In this document: in pieces, positions 55,141 to 63,835 of the stretch
How positions within the stretch are numbered: position 1 is the stretch's first letter
How the letters are laid out: each line of letters opens with the position of its first letter
Origin: an uncultured Clostridia bacterium
GTDB taxonomy: Bacteria; Bacillota; Clostridia; Christensenellales; UBA1242
Length of the DNA: 64,000 nucleotides
Assembly: GCA_934746715.1 (NCBI GenBank)
Contig: CAKVFI010000001.1
Location: forward strand, 333,580 to 397,579
Direction of reading: 5' to 3'
Notes under the pieces: generated by a model
Databases searched by the model: none
What the model was told of the DNA's origin: nothing
Seen by the model: the letters and a program-made list of their open reading frames with translations, nothing else
Program-made: the position numbers and the translations under genes

Positions 55141-55196
55141 GATTGTTTGTTAACCATCATCATATTTACAAGCAAAAAGCAAAGTAAATAAGTTAA

Positions 55197-55454
55197 TTAG
55201 CCACGGATACCAAGTTTTGATTTGATAGCACGTGCACGATTGATGTCAACACTTGCAAGGTAATCCAACAATTTTTTGCGTTGAGAAACCATTTGGTTCA
55301 AACCACGAGTTGAATGTTTGTCTTGCTTGTTAACTTTAAGGTGTTCGGTCAAGTTGTTGATTTTTGCACTGAGCAAAGCGATTTGAACTTCGATTGAGCC
55401 AGTGTCTTTTTCATCTTTGCCAAATTCCTTAATGATTTCAGCTTTGTTAATCAT
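55197..55454 (-). CDS. rpsO: Ribosomal protein S15
   Basis: 85 residues. Binds 16S rRNA in the 30S platform. Typical segments DTGSIEVQIALLSAKINNLT, HSTRGLNQMVSQRKKLLDYL. ATG with AGGAG. A CGCC/GGCG hairpin in the leader could be an autoregulatory site, but the match is weak. Confidence 0.97.
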   Translation of the reverse strand: MINKAEIIKEFGKDEKDTGSIEVQIALLSAKINNLTEHLKVNKQDKHSTRGLNQMVSQRKKLLDYLASVDINRARAIKSKLGIRG

Positions 55455-55534
55455 ATTTCTCTCCTTATTTAAAATTCGCCATTAACAATTTGGGCGTTGA
55501 GAGTTTTCGCACCACTTTGTTAAGGTATGTTTAG

Positions 55535-55563
55535 ATTATATCTTTAAAAAACACAAATGTCAA
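55535..55563 (-). promoter_or_regulatory. rpsO promoter
   Basis: Perfect consensus TTGACA, 17 bases, TATAAT on the minus strand. Confidence 0.9.
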
Positions 55564-55649
55564 TAGATAAACAAACAATTTTAGTGTTGAATTGTTTTGT
55601 TATTAATAATATTTGTTGTTTGTTTGCACACACTAATCACGGAGATGTT

Positions 55650-56870
55650 ATGAAAAAAGTTTTTTGGGCAATGTTTGTTTTTGTGCTGGCAGTTGTTGGT
55701 TGTTGTGTTTTTGTGCCAGCCATTAAACAAATCAACCAGTTGCCAAATAATATGATTGTAACTTATGATGATGTGCTGCAATCCAACAAAGAAGATGTTT
55801 ACAGCCCTGCCATCAGCCTAGATTTGCCAAAAAATATTAATGTTGACAAAAACAACAATTTAACAAACACAACATTGAGTGTTAAATTGTTTAATCTTTT
55901 TACAATCAAAAAAATCAATGTAAAACTTTTAACTGACACAAGCGTGTATGTTGGTGGCGACACTGTGGGTTTTAACTTGTTTAGTGATGGTGTTATTTGT
56001 GTTGGCAGCAATGCAGTGATAACTGAAAATGGCACATCGCAACCAGCAAAGGAAAGTGATATTAAAGACGGGGACGCTTTGATTGAAATTGAAGGCGAGC
56101 ATATCAAAACTATTAATGATATTGACCGCATAATTAATTTGCCAGAAATGCAAGGCAAAGTTTTAAACATTAAGTTAAAGCGAAATGCAGAGTTGATTGA
56201 ATCCACAATAAAACCCGTTTTTGACCTTGCAAGCAAAAAATATAAACTTGGGCTTTGGGTTAAAAACAACGCAAGTGGTGTTGGAACATTGACTTATATC
56301 AAACAAAATGATTATCGTTTTGGTGCAGTTGGCCACCCTATTGTGGACAGCAGTTTGGGTGAGAATTTTGTTGTTGATTCTGGCAACATCTATCGTTGCA
56401 AATTGCTTGGAATAAAAAAAGGAGAAAAAAACAATCCGGGTGAAATTCACTCTTCTATCAATTTGAGCGATAACTCTATTGGTTTGGCAGACACAAATTG
56501 CAAATATGGTGTTTATGGTAATATATTAAACAAATCAATTATCGACGCAACAAGGACAGCCAACTTGGGTGGCAGACTTTCCGTTAAACTGGGAGAAGCG
56601 CAAATTTATTGCAACATTGACGGACAAGGCGTTAAAGCATATGATATCAAAATCATCAAAGCAAACAAACAAAACAACGCGGACGACAAAAGCATGACAA
56701 TAAAAATAACCGACAAAAATTTGATTGAAAAAACTGGTGGAATAATTCAAGGCATGAGTGGCAGCCCAATTGTTCAAAATGGCAAAATTGTGGGCGCGGT
56801 AACACATGTGTTGCTAAGCGACCCAACGCGTGGATATGGCGTATATATGGACTGGATGATTAATAATTGA
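55650..56870 (+). CDS. spoIVB: SpoIVB peptidase (family S55)
   Basis: 406 residues from ATG 55650 (GGAG upstream). Forespore-secreted serine protease that triggers SigK activation in Bacillus. Membrane anchor (about 4-25), PDZ domain (about 105-185), then the S55 domain with H229 (GAVGHPIV), D355 (ITDKNL) and S370 (GMSGSP), matching the known catalytic triad spacing. It is direct evidence that this lineage sporulates. Not next to recN here, unlike many Firmicutes. Confidence 0.95.
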   Translation: MKKVFWAMFVFVLAVVGCCVFVPAIKQINQLPNNMIVTYDDVLQSNKEDVYSPAISLDLPKNINVDKNNNLTNTTLSVKLFNLFTIKKINVKLLTDTSVYVGGDTVGFNLFSDGVICVGSNAVITENGTSQPAKESDIKDGDALIEIEGEHIKTINDIDRIINLPEMQGKVLNIKLKRNAELIESTIKPVFDLASKKYKLGLWVKNNASGVGTLTYIKQNDYRFGAVGHPIVDSSLGENFVVDSGNIYRCKLLGIKKGEKNNPGEIHSSINLSDNSIGLADTNCKYGVYGNILNKSIIDATRTANLGGRLSVKLGEAQIYCNIDGQGVKAYDIKIIKANKQNNADDKSMTIKITDKNLIEKTGGIIQGMSGSPIVQNGKIVGAVTHVLLSDPTRGYGVYMDWMINN

Positions 56871-56920
56871 TTTTTGTTTTTCAATTGCATATACAAAAAA
56901 GCAAAAAGCATTAAAAAATC

Positions 56921-56948
56921 AAAAAAGCAGCAAATTGCTGCTTTTTTT
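56921..56948. terminator. Bidirectional terminator
   Basis: AAAAAAGCAGCAA-A-TTGCTGCTTTTTT; between convergent genes. Confidence 0.9.
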
Positions 56949-56962
56949 TGAAGAGGGATTGT

Positions 56963-57952
56963 TTAAGCAAGTTTTCTTATTAACAAATAACTGTTATTGT
57001 AAGTTACATCAGCAGCGTTTGTTGTTGTCAACGCAACTGTGCCTGTTCCTGCTGTGGTGTACAAATAACTTCCGTTTAAAACCGTTGTTGCGCCTGCCGC
57101 GCCTGTTCTTGTTGTTATTGTTTGTGCGCCCGTGTCGGTTGTTAACACAACAGAAGGGGCTGTTGCACCAGTACTTACACCAGTTGTACCATATTCAATA
57201 ATATATGTGCCAGCTGTTAAATTTATTGTTGTGCCAGCACCATCAAGTTGAATATCCGTCTGACCTGCTGGATAAGTTCCAGTTTGTGTAAATGTTGGTG
57301 TTGCGTTTGTTACTGTTGCGTTTGTAAAATATGCAGTGGTTGCAACCGCATCATTGCCATTAACTCCTGCTGGACCTGTTGGGCCGGTTGGACCAGTAGC
57401 TCCGGTTGCCCCTACTGCACCTGCAACACCTTGTGCACCTGTTGCTCCTTGCAAACCCTGTGGACCGGTTGGTCCGGTAGGGCCTGTTTCGCCAATTAAA
57501 CCAGTTGCGCCAGTTGGGCCTTGTGGTCCAGTAGGTCCAGTTGGACCGGTTGGCCCGGTTGGGCCAATTTCTCCTTGGATACCTTGTAAGCCAGTAGCTC
57601 CGGTTGGACCTTGTGGCCCAGTTGCCCCGGTTGCCCCAGTAGCACCAGTAGGACCTGTTGGACCTGTTGGACCCGTTGCTCCAACTGCTCCTGTAGCGCC
57701 TGTTGGGCCTATTGGCCCAGTTAATCCTGTTGGACCGATAGGACCTTGTGCTCCAGTTGCGCCTGTTGGACCTGTTGCGCCGGTTGCTCCAACAGCACCA
57801 GCTGGACCTGTCAACCCTCTTGGACCTTGAGGCCCGGTTGGTCCAGTTATGCCAGTGAAAATTATTCTGTTAATGTTGGTCTCACCTTGTGTTGGGCGTT
57901 CAAAACGCGGAGTAACGCAGCAAGGTGGAAAATTGTTATTACAACATCTCAT
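56963..57952 (-). CDS. Collagen-like surface protein
   Basis: 329 residues. Cys-rich N-terminus (MRCCNNNFPPCCV), about 55 unbroken Gly-X-Y triplets (residues 34 to about 199, mostly GPT and GAT), then a beta-rich C-terminal domain of about 125 residues of the BclA/C1q-like kind (VATTAYFTNATVTNATPT ... YNNSYLLIRKLA). The layout is that of exosporium glycoproteins such as BclA, with Thr-rich triplets as possible glycosylation sites. No signal peptide, which suits a spore-coat protein assembled from the mother cell. AGGAG before ATG. Confidence 0.9.
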   Translation of the reverse strand: MRCCNNNFPPCCVTPRFERPTQGETNINRIIFTGITGPTGPQGPRGLTGPAGAVGATGATGPTGATGAQGPIGPTGLTGPIGPTGATGAVGATGPTGPTGPTGATGATGATGPQGPTGATGLQGIQGEIGPTGPTGPTGPTGPQGPTGATGLIGETGPTGPTGPQGLQGATGAQGVAGAVGATGATGPTGPTGPAGVNGNDAVATTAYFTNATVTNATPTFTQTGTYPAGQTDIQLDGAGTTINLTAGTYIIEYGTTGVSTGATAPSVVLTTDTGAQTITTRTGAAGATTVLNGSYLYTTAGTGTVALTTTNAADVTYNNSYLLIRKLA

Positions 57953-58090
57953 TAGTTTCTCCTTTTAGAAATTTGAATGGTCAAATCTCTACTTCATAAT
58001 ATGGAAAAACAAAAAAATTGTTTAAAAATATTTGTGGCAAAAAATGCAGAGCATTAAGCAATTTCAAAAACTTTTTTGCATAAAATATGT

Positions 58091-58684
58091 ATGCAGATTT
58101 TTGGCTATTTTGCAGAAACAATAAAAAGAAAAAAAGCACTTTTTGTGATTTTGTTGGTGTTGACAATCACAATGATTGTGCTTTCAGTTTTTTCTGCAAT
58201 CAGCATTAGCAATGGCAGTTTTAACATCGACTTAAACAATGTGCCATACATAAAATTTTTGCAAGGCAAATCTGGTTTGCCAGCATTTATTTTTAATTGC
58301 ATAATGGTTGTTGGCTTGATTTACATCAGCATTGTTGTGTGTTTTGCAAAGCCTTATTTTGCATGGCTGGGCGTGATTTTTTACTTATATTTTGTTTACA
58401 GCCAAGCAGTGATTTTTGTAAGCATAATAATGATCTATGGCTTTTTTAATGTTATTATAATTTTGATTTTGCTGCTTTTGTTGCTGTTGCTGGAATTTGC
58501 CTTGCTTATGTTGATTATCCTTGAAGTGAGTTGTTTATGCAATCAGCCAAATTATTTTAACAACTGCTTTAATTTTGCCACAAGCAAACTGTTGTTGTAC
58601 ACAATCATTTTGCTTTGTTTGGTTGTTGCATTTTGTTTGATAACCATGATTTTGCGCTCGTTTGTTGTGTTGTTAGTGTATTAA
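58091..58684 (+). CDS. Integral membrane protein, about six helices
   Basis: 197 residues from ATG 58091, the first good in-frame ATG; a TTG at 58076 is the alternative and neither has a Shine-Dalgarno. Very hydrophobic, including IIILILLLLLLLLEFALLML. The basic start IKRKKALFVILLVLTITM and overall layout loosely recall SpoIIM-type membrane proteins, but I cannot assign it. Confidence 0.65.
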   Translation: MQIFGYFAETIKRKKALFVILLVLTITMIVLSVFSAISISNGSFNIDLNNVPYIKFLQGKSGLPAFIFNCIMVVGLIYISIVVCFAKPYFAWLGVIFYLYFVYSQAVIFVSIIMIYGFFNVIIILILLLLLLLLEFALLMLIILEVSCLCNQPNYFNNCFNFATSKLLLYTIILLCLVVAFCLITMILRSFVVLLVY

Positions 58685-58759
58685 ATTACTTTATAAACTT
58701 TAAAAATATTTTTCATAAATATCTTTTGTATGTTTTTGTAAAGAAAATCACTTCAATTA

Positions 58760-60658
58760 TTATTTTACTAATTCATATTTTAGCATTTTGGGTCGTATAT
58801 ATGTTTTAAAAAATTTTTGTAAAAGAAATTTGATTTGCTCAACCCAATCTCTAAGTTCGCCATCTTTCCATACTCTCTTTTCTTTTCCTTTATCATATAT
58901 CATTTTATAGTTATTAGGATCTTTTATTATATTATCTAATCCATAAACACTTGTTCTGTTGAAAACATTTGTCCATAATTGCATAAGTCCTTTATGTTTT
59001 TCCTTTATGTTTAACTTAGAAAATCCAAATGGATATATTTCACATTTGGCTGAACATTTATTTTTGTTTGTTAATAAAGTATAAAACAAACAATCATTTA
59101 AAAAATCTTTATCTTGCTGATATGTTCGACCACCATCTGCTGTTTTCATTAAAACATTTTCTTCTTTCCAGCTTTCAATATTGTTATGGTCATTTGATAG
59201 ATATATTGGCAAATTAAATAGAAGGTTATCTTCATTTAGCCATGTATTTGCGTACCCGATATGTTCTCCAATTAAAGAATTTGTATCTTTTATAGTAAAT
59301 CCTCTTAATGACATTTTTGCAAACCCATTATTTGATTTCTGACAATTATCTAGGGGTAATCTAAAAACTTTTTTTATTATATTGTTGCAAAAATTCTCAT
59401 CTTGCAATTCTAATGTTTCATTGTATTTATCTTCATTAAACCAATGTATTAATGCAACAGCGCTTTCATCTGCGTGGAAATATTTCCTATTACACAAATA
59501 TCCCTCGATAAATTTTTTATCAATTAAATGTTGAGACTTCCAATATTTAATTGGAGCAAATAGTATGTAATGGCTTGGTTTATAATATTCAAAAGCACTC
59601 CAAATAAATTGATTGCAAACATCTTGTGATACTCTTGTTTTTCCCATTTGAGAATAAACCCAAGTCAACCTCTCTTTTGTGTGCGCCTTTTGAGTGTCTT
59701 TTCTATGTGCTTTCCCCATACAATCATTGTCAGCAATTGCGCTATATGGAGGGTTCTCCAACATTATTATTTCTATGTTGCCACTGTCTCTTTTATCAAA
59801 TTCATTTTTAAAATTATCTAAAAAATTTTGTGACAAGGCGTCTCCACCTTCCAATAGGACACCATCAGGGACATAAGAAGGAGGAATTATACGTTTAACC
59901 TTTCCTTGATAGTTTTGATTTAACGCAATCCATTCTTTGGCTTCATAAGTATTTACTATGCAATGTGTTAACTCTTCTGCAGTTAATTTTCTTAATAAGT
60001 TACCACTTCCCGCACATCTATCAATAATTATATAATCTTTATTTCTTTTTTTTATATCAATAATCGCATTTCTAAGATATTTTGTTGAAATTTCGACATA
60101 CTTATCAGGAGTATAATACGCCCCCAAAACCTTTTGAGAACTAGGATCATTTAATTTATCCATTATCAAAGAAAAATCTTTTTCGCTGCCCTTGAATCTG
60201 TGAAATTTATCGTTTTCTTTTGTTATATAATCATCAAAAAAATTGCGTTTGTTCGCCGTTGGATTTTCTTGATAATATTTTTCAGCTAAACCTATTACTG
60301 TGTTTTCGTTTACATAATACTTGATTACATTATTATTAATATAATCATGAATTCTATTTGGATTAACATCCCAATTAAACTCATCTATTTTGTCGCCAGT
60401 TGCATTATCAAAAACAATCACCCTATGATTTCCATTATCCTCTATAGCACAAGAATATTGTGGATCATATTCTCCATTGTTTCTTAATTTTTCTCTATAT
60501 TCACTAAATTGCTTTTTTGCTTTACCAAGTCCATAAGATGCACCAAAATCAAGTTTATGCTCAAACAATATTGATTTCAAAAAGCCATCTGTTCCATATG
60601 ATTTGTTAATAATATCAGCAATCCCTATATATTCATAAAAATAATCTTGGGCTGGCAA
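58760..60658 (-). CDS. Type IIG-like restriction-modification enzyme, phase-variable
   Basis: 632 codons; the open frame starts at TTG 60658 but the genuine start is probably ATG 60719, currently out of frame across 11 G. Residues 24-35 (DGFLKSILFEHK, D-x8-E-x-K) and the following QFSEYREKL fit a PD-(D/E)xK nuclease. The methylase part has GAYYTP (179-184), motif I DRCAGSGNL (213-221) and catalytic ENPPYS (301-306), an N6-adenine methylase signature. The C-terminal 300 residues would be target recognition. No separate R or S gene is adjacent. Codons are more A/T-rich than neighbours, suggesting transfer. Confidence 0.85.
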   Translation of the reverse strand: MPAQDYFYEYIGIADIINKSYGTDGFLKSILFEHKLDFGASYGLGKAKKQFSEYREKLRNNGEYDPQYSCAIEDNGNHRVIVFDNATGDKIDEFNWDVNPNRIHDYINNNVIKYYVNENTVIGLAEKYYQENPTANKRNFFDDYITKENDKFHRFKGSEKDFSLIMDKLNDPSSQKVLGAYYTPDKYVEISTKYLRNAIIDIKKRNKDYIIIDRCAGSGNLLRKLTAEELTHCIVNTYEAKEWIALNQNYQGKVKRIIPPSYVPDGVLLEGGDALSQNFLDNFKNEFDKRDSGNIEIIMLENPPYSAIADNDCMGKAHRKDTQKAHTKERLTWVYSQMGKTRVSQDVCNQFIWSAFEYYKPSHYILFAPIKYWKSQHLIDKKFIEGYLCNRKYFHADESAVALIHWFNEDKYNETLELQDENFCNNIIKKVFRLPLDNCQKSNNGFAKMSLRGFTIKDTNSLIGEHIGYANTWLNEDNLLFNLPIYLSNDHNNIESWKEENVLMKTADGGRTYQQDKDFLNDCLFYTLLTNKNKCSAKCEIYPFGFSKLNIKEKHKGLMQLWTNVFNRTSVYGLDNIIKDPNNYKMIYDKGKEKRVWKDGELRDWVEQIKFLLQKFFKTYIRPKMLKYELVK

Positions 60659-60665
60659 TTCATAA

Positions 60666-60719
60666 TCAAATGTTGGTATGCACCCCCCCCCCCGTATGCA
60701 ATTTTACACTATCATTCAT
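60666..60719 (-). other. Short frame from the probable true start of the R-M gene
   Basis: ATG 60719 with GGAG upstream reads M-N-D-S-V-K-L-H-T-G-G-G-V-H-T-N-I and then TGA, because of the 11-G tract. With 10 or 13 G the frame enters the methylase gene 20 codons before its TTG. Confidence 0.8.
60683..60693 (-). repeat. Homopolymer tract of eleven G (minus strand)
   Basis: Eleven C on the plus strand, bounded by direct repeats GCATAC. The longest G/C run in this AT-rich window, inside the start of a coding region. Confidence 0.95.
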
Positions 60720-60738
60720 AATTTTCTCCATTTTTTGT

Positions 60739-60767
60739 ATAATATCAAAGATTAATTAAAATATCAA
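60739..60767 (-). promoter_or_regulatory. Promoter of the phase-variable R-M gene
   Basis: TTGATA, 17 bases, TATTAT on the minus strand; about 13 bases of leader before ATG 60719 with its GGAG. Confidence 0.75.
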
Positions 60768-60783
60768 ATCTTTATTTATATTT

Positions 60784-63603
60784 TTACATCTTTTTTAACA
60801 TTTTTTTGAGGTACATACCTGTATAACTCTTTTTGTTTTTTGCAATTTCTTCTGGTGTGCCAACTGAAACAATTGTGCCACCACCATCGCCACCTTCTGG
60901 CCCCATATCAATGATATAGTCAGCAGTTTTAATAACATCCAAATTATGTTCAATAACAACAACAGTGTTGCCATTGCCAACCAAACGTTGCAAAATGTCC
61001 ACCAATTTTTTAACATCATATGAATGCAAACCAGTGGTTGGTTCGTCCAAAATGTAAACTGTGTTGCCAGTGTCGCGTTTTGTAAGTTCGCTGGCAAGTT
61101 TAAGCCTTTGTGCTTCGCCACCAGAAAGTGTTGTACCGTTTTGACCCAATTTTACATAGCCCAAACCAACGTCAACAAGTGTTTGCAAAATTCGTTTGAT
61201 TTGTGGAATCGCGTCAAAAAATTCATATGCTTCATCAATAGTCATTTCAAGTACATCGTAAATATTTTTGCCTTTGTATTTAACATCCAAAATTTCACGA
61301 GAATAACGCTTGCCACCACACACTTCGCAAGGTACAAACACATCTGCCATAAAGTACATTTTTAGGCGTTTAACCCCGTCGCCCTGACATGCTTCACACC
61401 TGCCACCCGGAATATTAAAACTAAATTTGCCTGGGTCAAAGCCCTTTTCCTTTGCTGATGGTGTGGACGCAAACAACTCTCTAATTTTGGTGAACAAACC
61501 AGAATAAGTTGCTGGGTTGCTGCGTGGAGTTCTGCCAATTGGGGTTTGGTCAATTTGAATAACTTTGTCAAAACCTTCATCACCCAACATTGCAGAGATG
61601 TTTTTTTCTTGTTCTCTGCGGTTCAACTTGTTGAACAAAGCTTGATAAAATATGTCGTTAACCAAAGTTGACTTGCCGCTGCCACTAACACCAGTAACGC
61701 AAGTGAAAACTCCGCGTGGAATTGCCACATCCAAATTGTGAATATTATGTTCGTTGCAGCCCAACAAACGGATAAAACCTTTGTCCGCCAAACGCCTTTG
61801 TTTTGGCAGTTCAATTTTCATTTCACCAGACAAAAATTTGCCAGTGATTGACCTTTCGCTTGCAATCAAATCGTCCACACTGCCCGTTGCAACAATTTCG
61901 CCGCCATGCACGCCTGCTTTTGGCCCAATATCAACCAAATAATCAGCTTGGCGGATTGTGTCTTCATCATGCTCAACAACAATAAGGGTGTTGCCAAGGT
62001 CACGCAAATTTTTGAGTGTATCAATCAATTTGTCGTTGTCGCGTTGGTGCAAACCGATGCTAGGTTCGTCCAAAATGTACAACACGCCACTCAACCCACT
62101 GCCAATTTGTGTGGCAAGCCTAATACGTTGTGATTCTCCACCAGAGAGTGTACCAGCACGGCGAGAAAGTGTTAAATATGTTAATCCAACATTGATAAGG
62201 AAAGATAACCTTGCGCTAATTTCATTTACAATGCTTTGCGCAATTTTTTGTTCATTTGCCGATAATTTGAGTGATGAGATAAAACCATACAATTTTGTGA
62301 TTGACATATCGCAAACATCTGCAATTGATTTGCCTTCAATTTTTATTGAAAGTGCACTTGGATTTAAACGTTTACCTAAACATTCTGGACAAGTGTCTTC
62401 GCTCATAAGCTTGTAAATTTCTTCTTTTATCCATTCACTTTGGCTTTCTTGAAATCTGCGCATAAGGTCTGGCACAATGCCCATAAATTTTGCCCCAGGT
62501 GTGCGCAAGTATTGGTTAAGGTTTTGAGCAACTTCCCCTTCTGCACCAGTTTCGCCATACATAAATATGCGCCTTGCTTCAACTGGAATTTTGTAATATG
62601 GCGTGTCAAGTGAAAAGTTGTGTTCTTTTGCAAATTTTGTAAGTGCTTTTTTTGTTATGCCTGTTGCGTCAATGTTAAAACCCATAATTGAAAGTGCGCC
62701 TTCGTTGATTGACAATCGGTCATTTTTTACTATTGCATTTTCACCAATCTTGATAACATAGCCAAGCCCAGCACATTTTGGGCAAGCACCTGCATGGTTG
62801 TTAAAACTGAACAAACTTGGTTCAATGTCTGGAATGGAAACGCCACAATCAACACAGCTATATTTAACGCTATACAGTTTGCTTGTTCCGTTTGTGTCCA
62901 CCACAACAAGTCCGTCTGCCATTTGCAAACATTTGTTAACAGATTCAGTCAACCTAGATGTTATGCCTTCACGCTTAACAAGCCTGTCAACCACAACAAA
63001 CAAATCGTGGCGTTTGTTTTTTTCCAACACAATGTTATCATCCAAAGAATAAACAACTTTGTCCACCATAACACGGGCAAAGCCGTCTTTCCTTAATCCG
63101 TCAAGCACTTTTTCTTGTGTGCCCTTTTGAGCACGCACAATCGGTGCCATGATGAGCATTTTGCTGTTGTCTTCCGATTCCAAAACCTTATCCACAATTT
63201 GGTCAAGGGTTTGCACACTGATTGGTTTGCCGCATTTTGGACAGTAAGGTTTGCCAATGCGAGCATAAAGCAGGCGGAGATAATCATAAATTTCTGTGAT
63301 AGTGCCCACAGTTGAGCGAGGGTTGTTGTTGGTGCTTTTTTGATCAATTGAAATTGCAGGGCTAAGTCCGTCAATGCTTTCAACATCTGGTTTGTTCATT
63401 TGCCCCAAAAATTGGCGGGCGTAACTGGACAAGCTTTCCATATATCTGCGTTGACCTTCTGCAAAAATTGTGTCAAACGCCAAAGTTGATTTGCCACAAC
63501 CACTAACGCCACAAAAAACAACCAATTTGTTTTTTGGTATGGTTAAACTAACATTTTTAAGGTTGTTTTCCTTTGCCCCTTTGATAACGATGTTTTCCAA
63601 CAT
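60784..63603 (-). CDS. uvrA: Excinuclease ABC subunit A
   Basis: 939 residues, full length. Damage-recognition ATPase of nucleotide excision repair. Two ABC modules with Walker A GVSGCGKS and GVSGSGKS, signatures LSGGESQRIRLATQ and LSGGEAQRLKLAS, and zinc modules CPKCGKP, CVDCGVS/CPKCAGLG, CEACQGDG/CEVCGGKRY. ATG with GGAGG. No terminator before the R-M promoter, so read-through is possible. Confidence 0.98.
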   Translation of the reverse strand: MLENIVIKGAKENNLKNVSLTIPKNKLVVFCGVSGCGKSTLAFDTIFAEGQRRYMESLSSYARQFLGQMNKPDVESIDGLSPAISIDQKSTNNNPRSTVGTITEIYDYLRLLYARIGKPYCPKCGKPISVQTLDQIVDKVLESEDNSKMLIMAPIVRAQKGTQEKVLDGLRKDGFARVMVDKVVYSLDDNIVLEKNKRHDLFVVVDRLVKREGITSRLTESVNKCLQMADGLVVVDTNGTSKLYSVKYSCVDCGVSIPDIEPSLFSFNNHAGACPKCAGLGYVIKIGENAIVKNDRLSINEGALSIMGFNIDATGITKKALTKFAKEHNFSLDTPYYKIPVEARRIFMYGETGAEGEVAQNLNQYLRTPGAKFMGIVPDLMRRFQESQSEWIKEEIYKLMSEDTCPECLGKRLNPSALSIKIEGKSIADVCDMSITKLYGFISSLKLSANEQKIAQSIVNEISARLSFLINVGLTYLTLSRRAGTLSGGESQRIRLATQIGSGLSGVLYILDEPSIGLHQRDNDKLIDTLKNLRDLGNTLIVVEHDEDTIRQADYLVDIGPKAGVHGGEIVATGSVDDLIASERSITGKFLSGEMKIELPKQRRLADKGFIRLLGCNEHNIHNLDVAIPRGVFTCVTGVSGSGKSTLVNDIFYQALFNKLNRREQEKNISAMLGDEGFDKVIQIDQTPIGRTPRSNPATYSGLFTKIRELFASTPSAKEKGFDPGKFSFNIPGGRCEACQGDGVKRLKMYFMADVFVPCEVCGGKRYSREILDVKYKGKNIYDVLEMTIDEAYEFFDAIPQIKRILQTLVDVGLGYVKLGQNGTTLSGGEAQRLKLASELTKRDTGNTVYILDEPTTGLHSYDVKKLVDILQRLVGNGNTVVVIEHNLDVIKTADYIIDMGPEGGDGGGTIVSVGTPEEIAKNKKSYTGMYLKKMLKKM

Positions 63604-63792
63604 AGCGCCTCCAATTAAAATATTTTAACCAAATTTTTACTTTAAATTTGTGTTAGTTTGAGTTTTAATTTAATAAATCAATTTTGTTTGGTTTGGTTAA
63701 AATTTAAAACTAAATTTTGTTCATCTTTTATTTTAACACACCAAACCAAATATTTCAAGTTATCAATAACAAATTTTGTTTAACACTCAAAC
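63604..63792. other. uvrA upstream region
   Basis: AT-rich, no gene; uvrA promoter not clearly resolved. Confidence 0.5.
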
Positions 63793-63824
63793 AAAAAAAT
63801 AGGGCTTTGAAACCCTATTTTTTT
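63793..63824 (-). terminator. Intrinsic terminator
   Basis: AAAAAAATAGGG ... CCCTATTTTTTT; ends the partial gene at 63836, T-runs on both strands. Confidence 0.9.
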
Positions 63825-63835
63825 AGTTAATTGTT

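Noticed and set aside
57336..57830. Long plus-strand frame full of Gly-Pro-Val/Ala repeats
   Set aside because: Antisense shadow of the collagen triplets; no ribosome site, and the minus-strand gene has proper N- and C-terminal domains.
57953..58020. SigK-like promoter before the collagen gene
   Set aside because: On the minus strand a CATATTATG sits 16 bases after AC, near the SigK pattern CATAnnnTA, but one mismatch in an AT-rich stretch is too weak to list.
60683..60693. Idea that the 11-G tract is only a sequencing artefact
   Set aside because: Cannot be excluded from sequence alone. The tract, its frame effect and the well-formed promoter and start agree with a real switch, so it is kept as a finding with that caveat.
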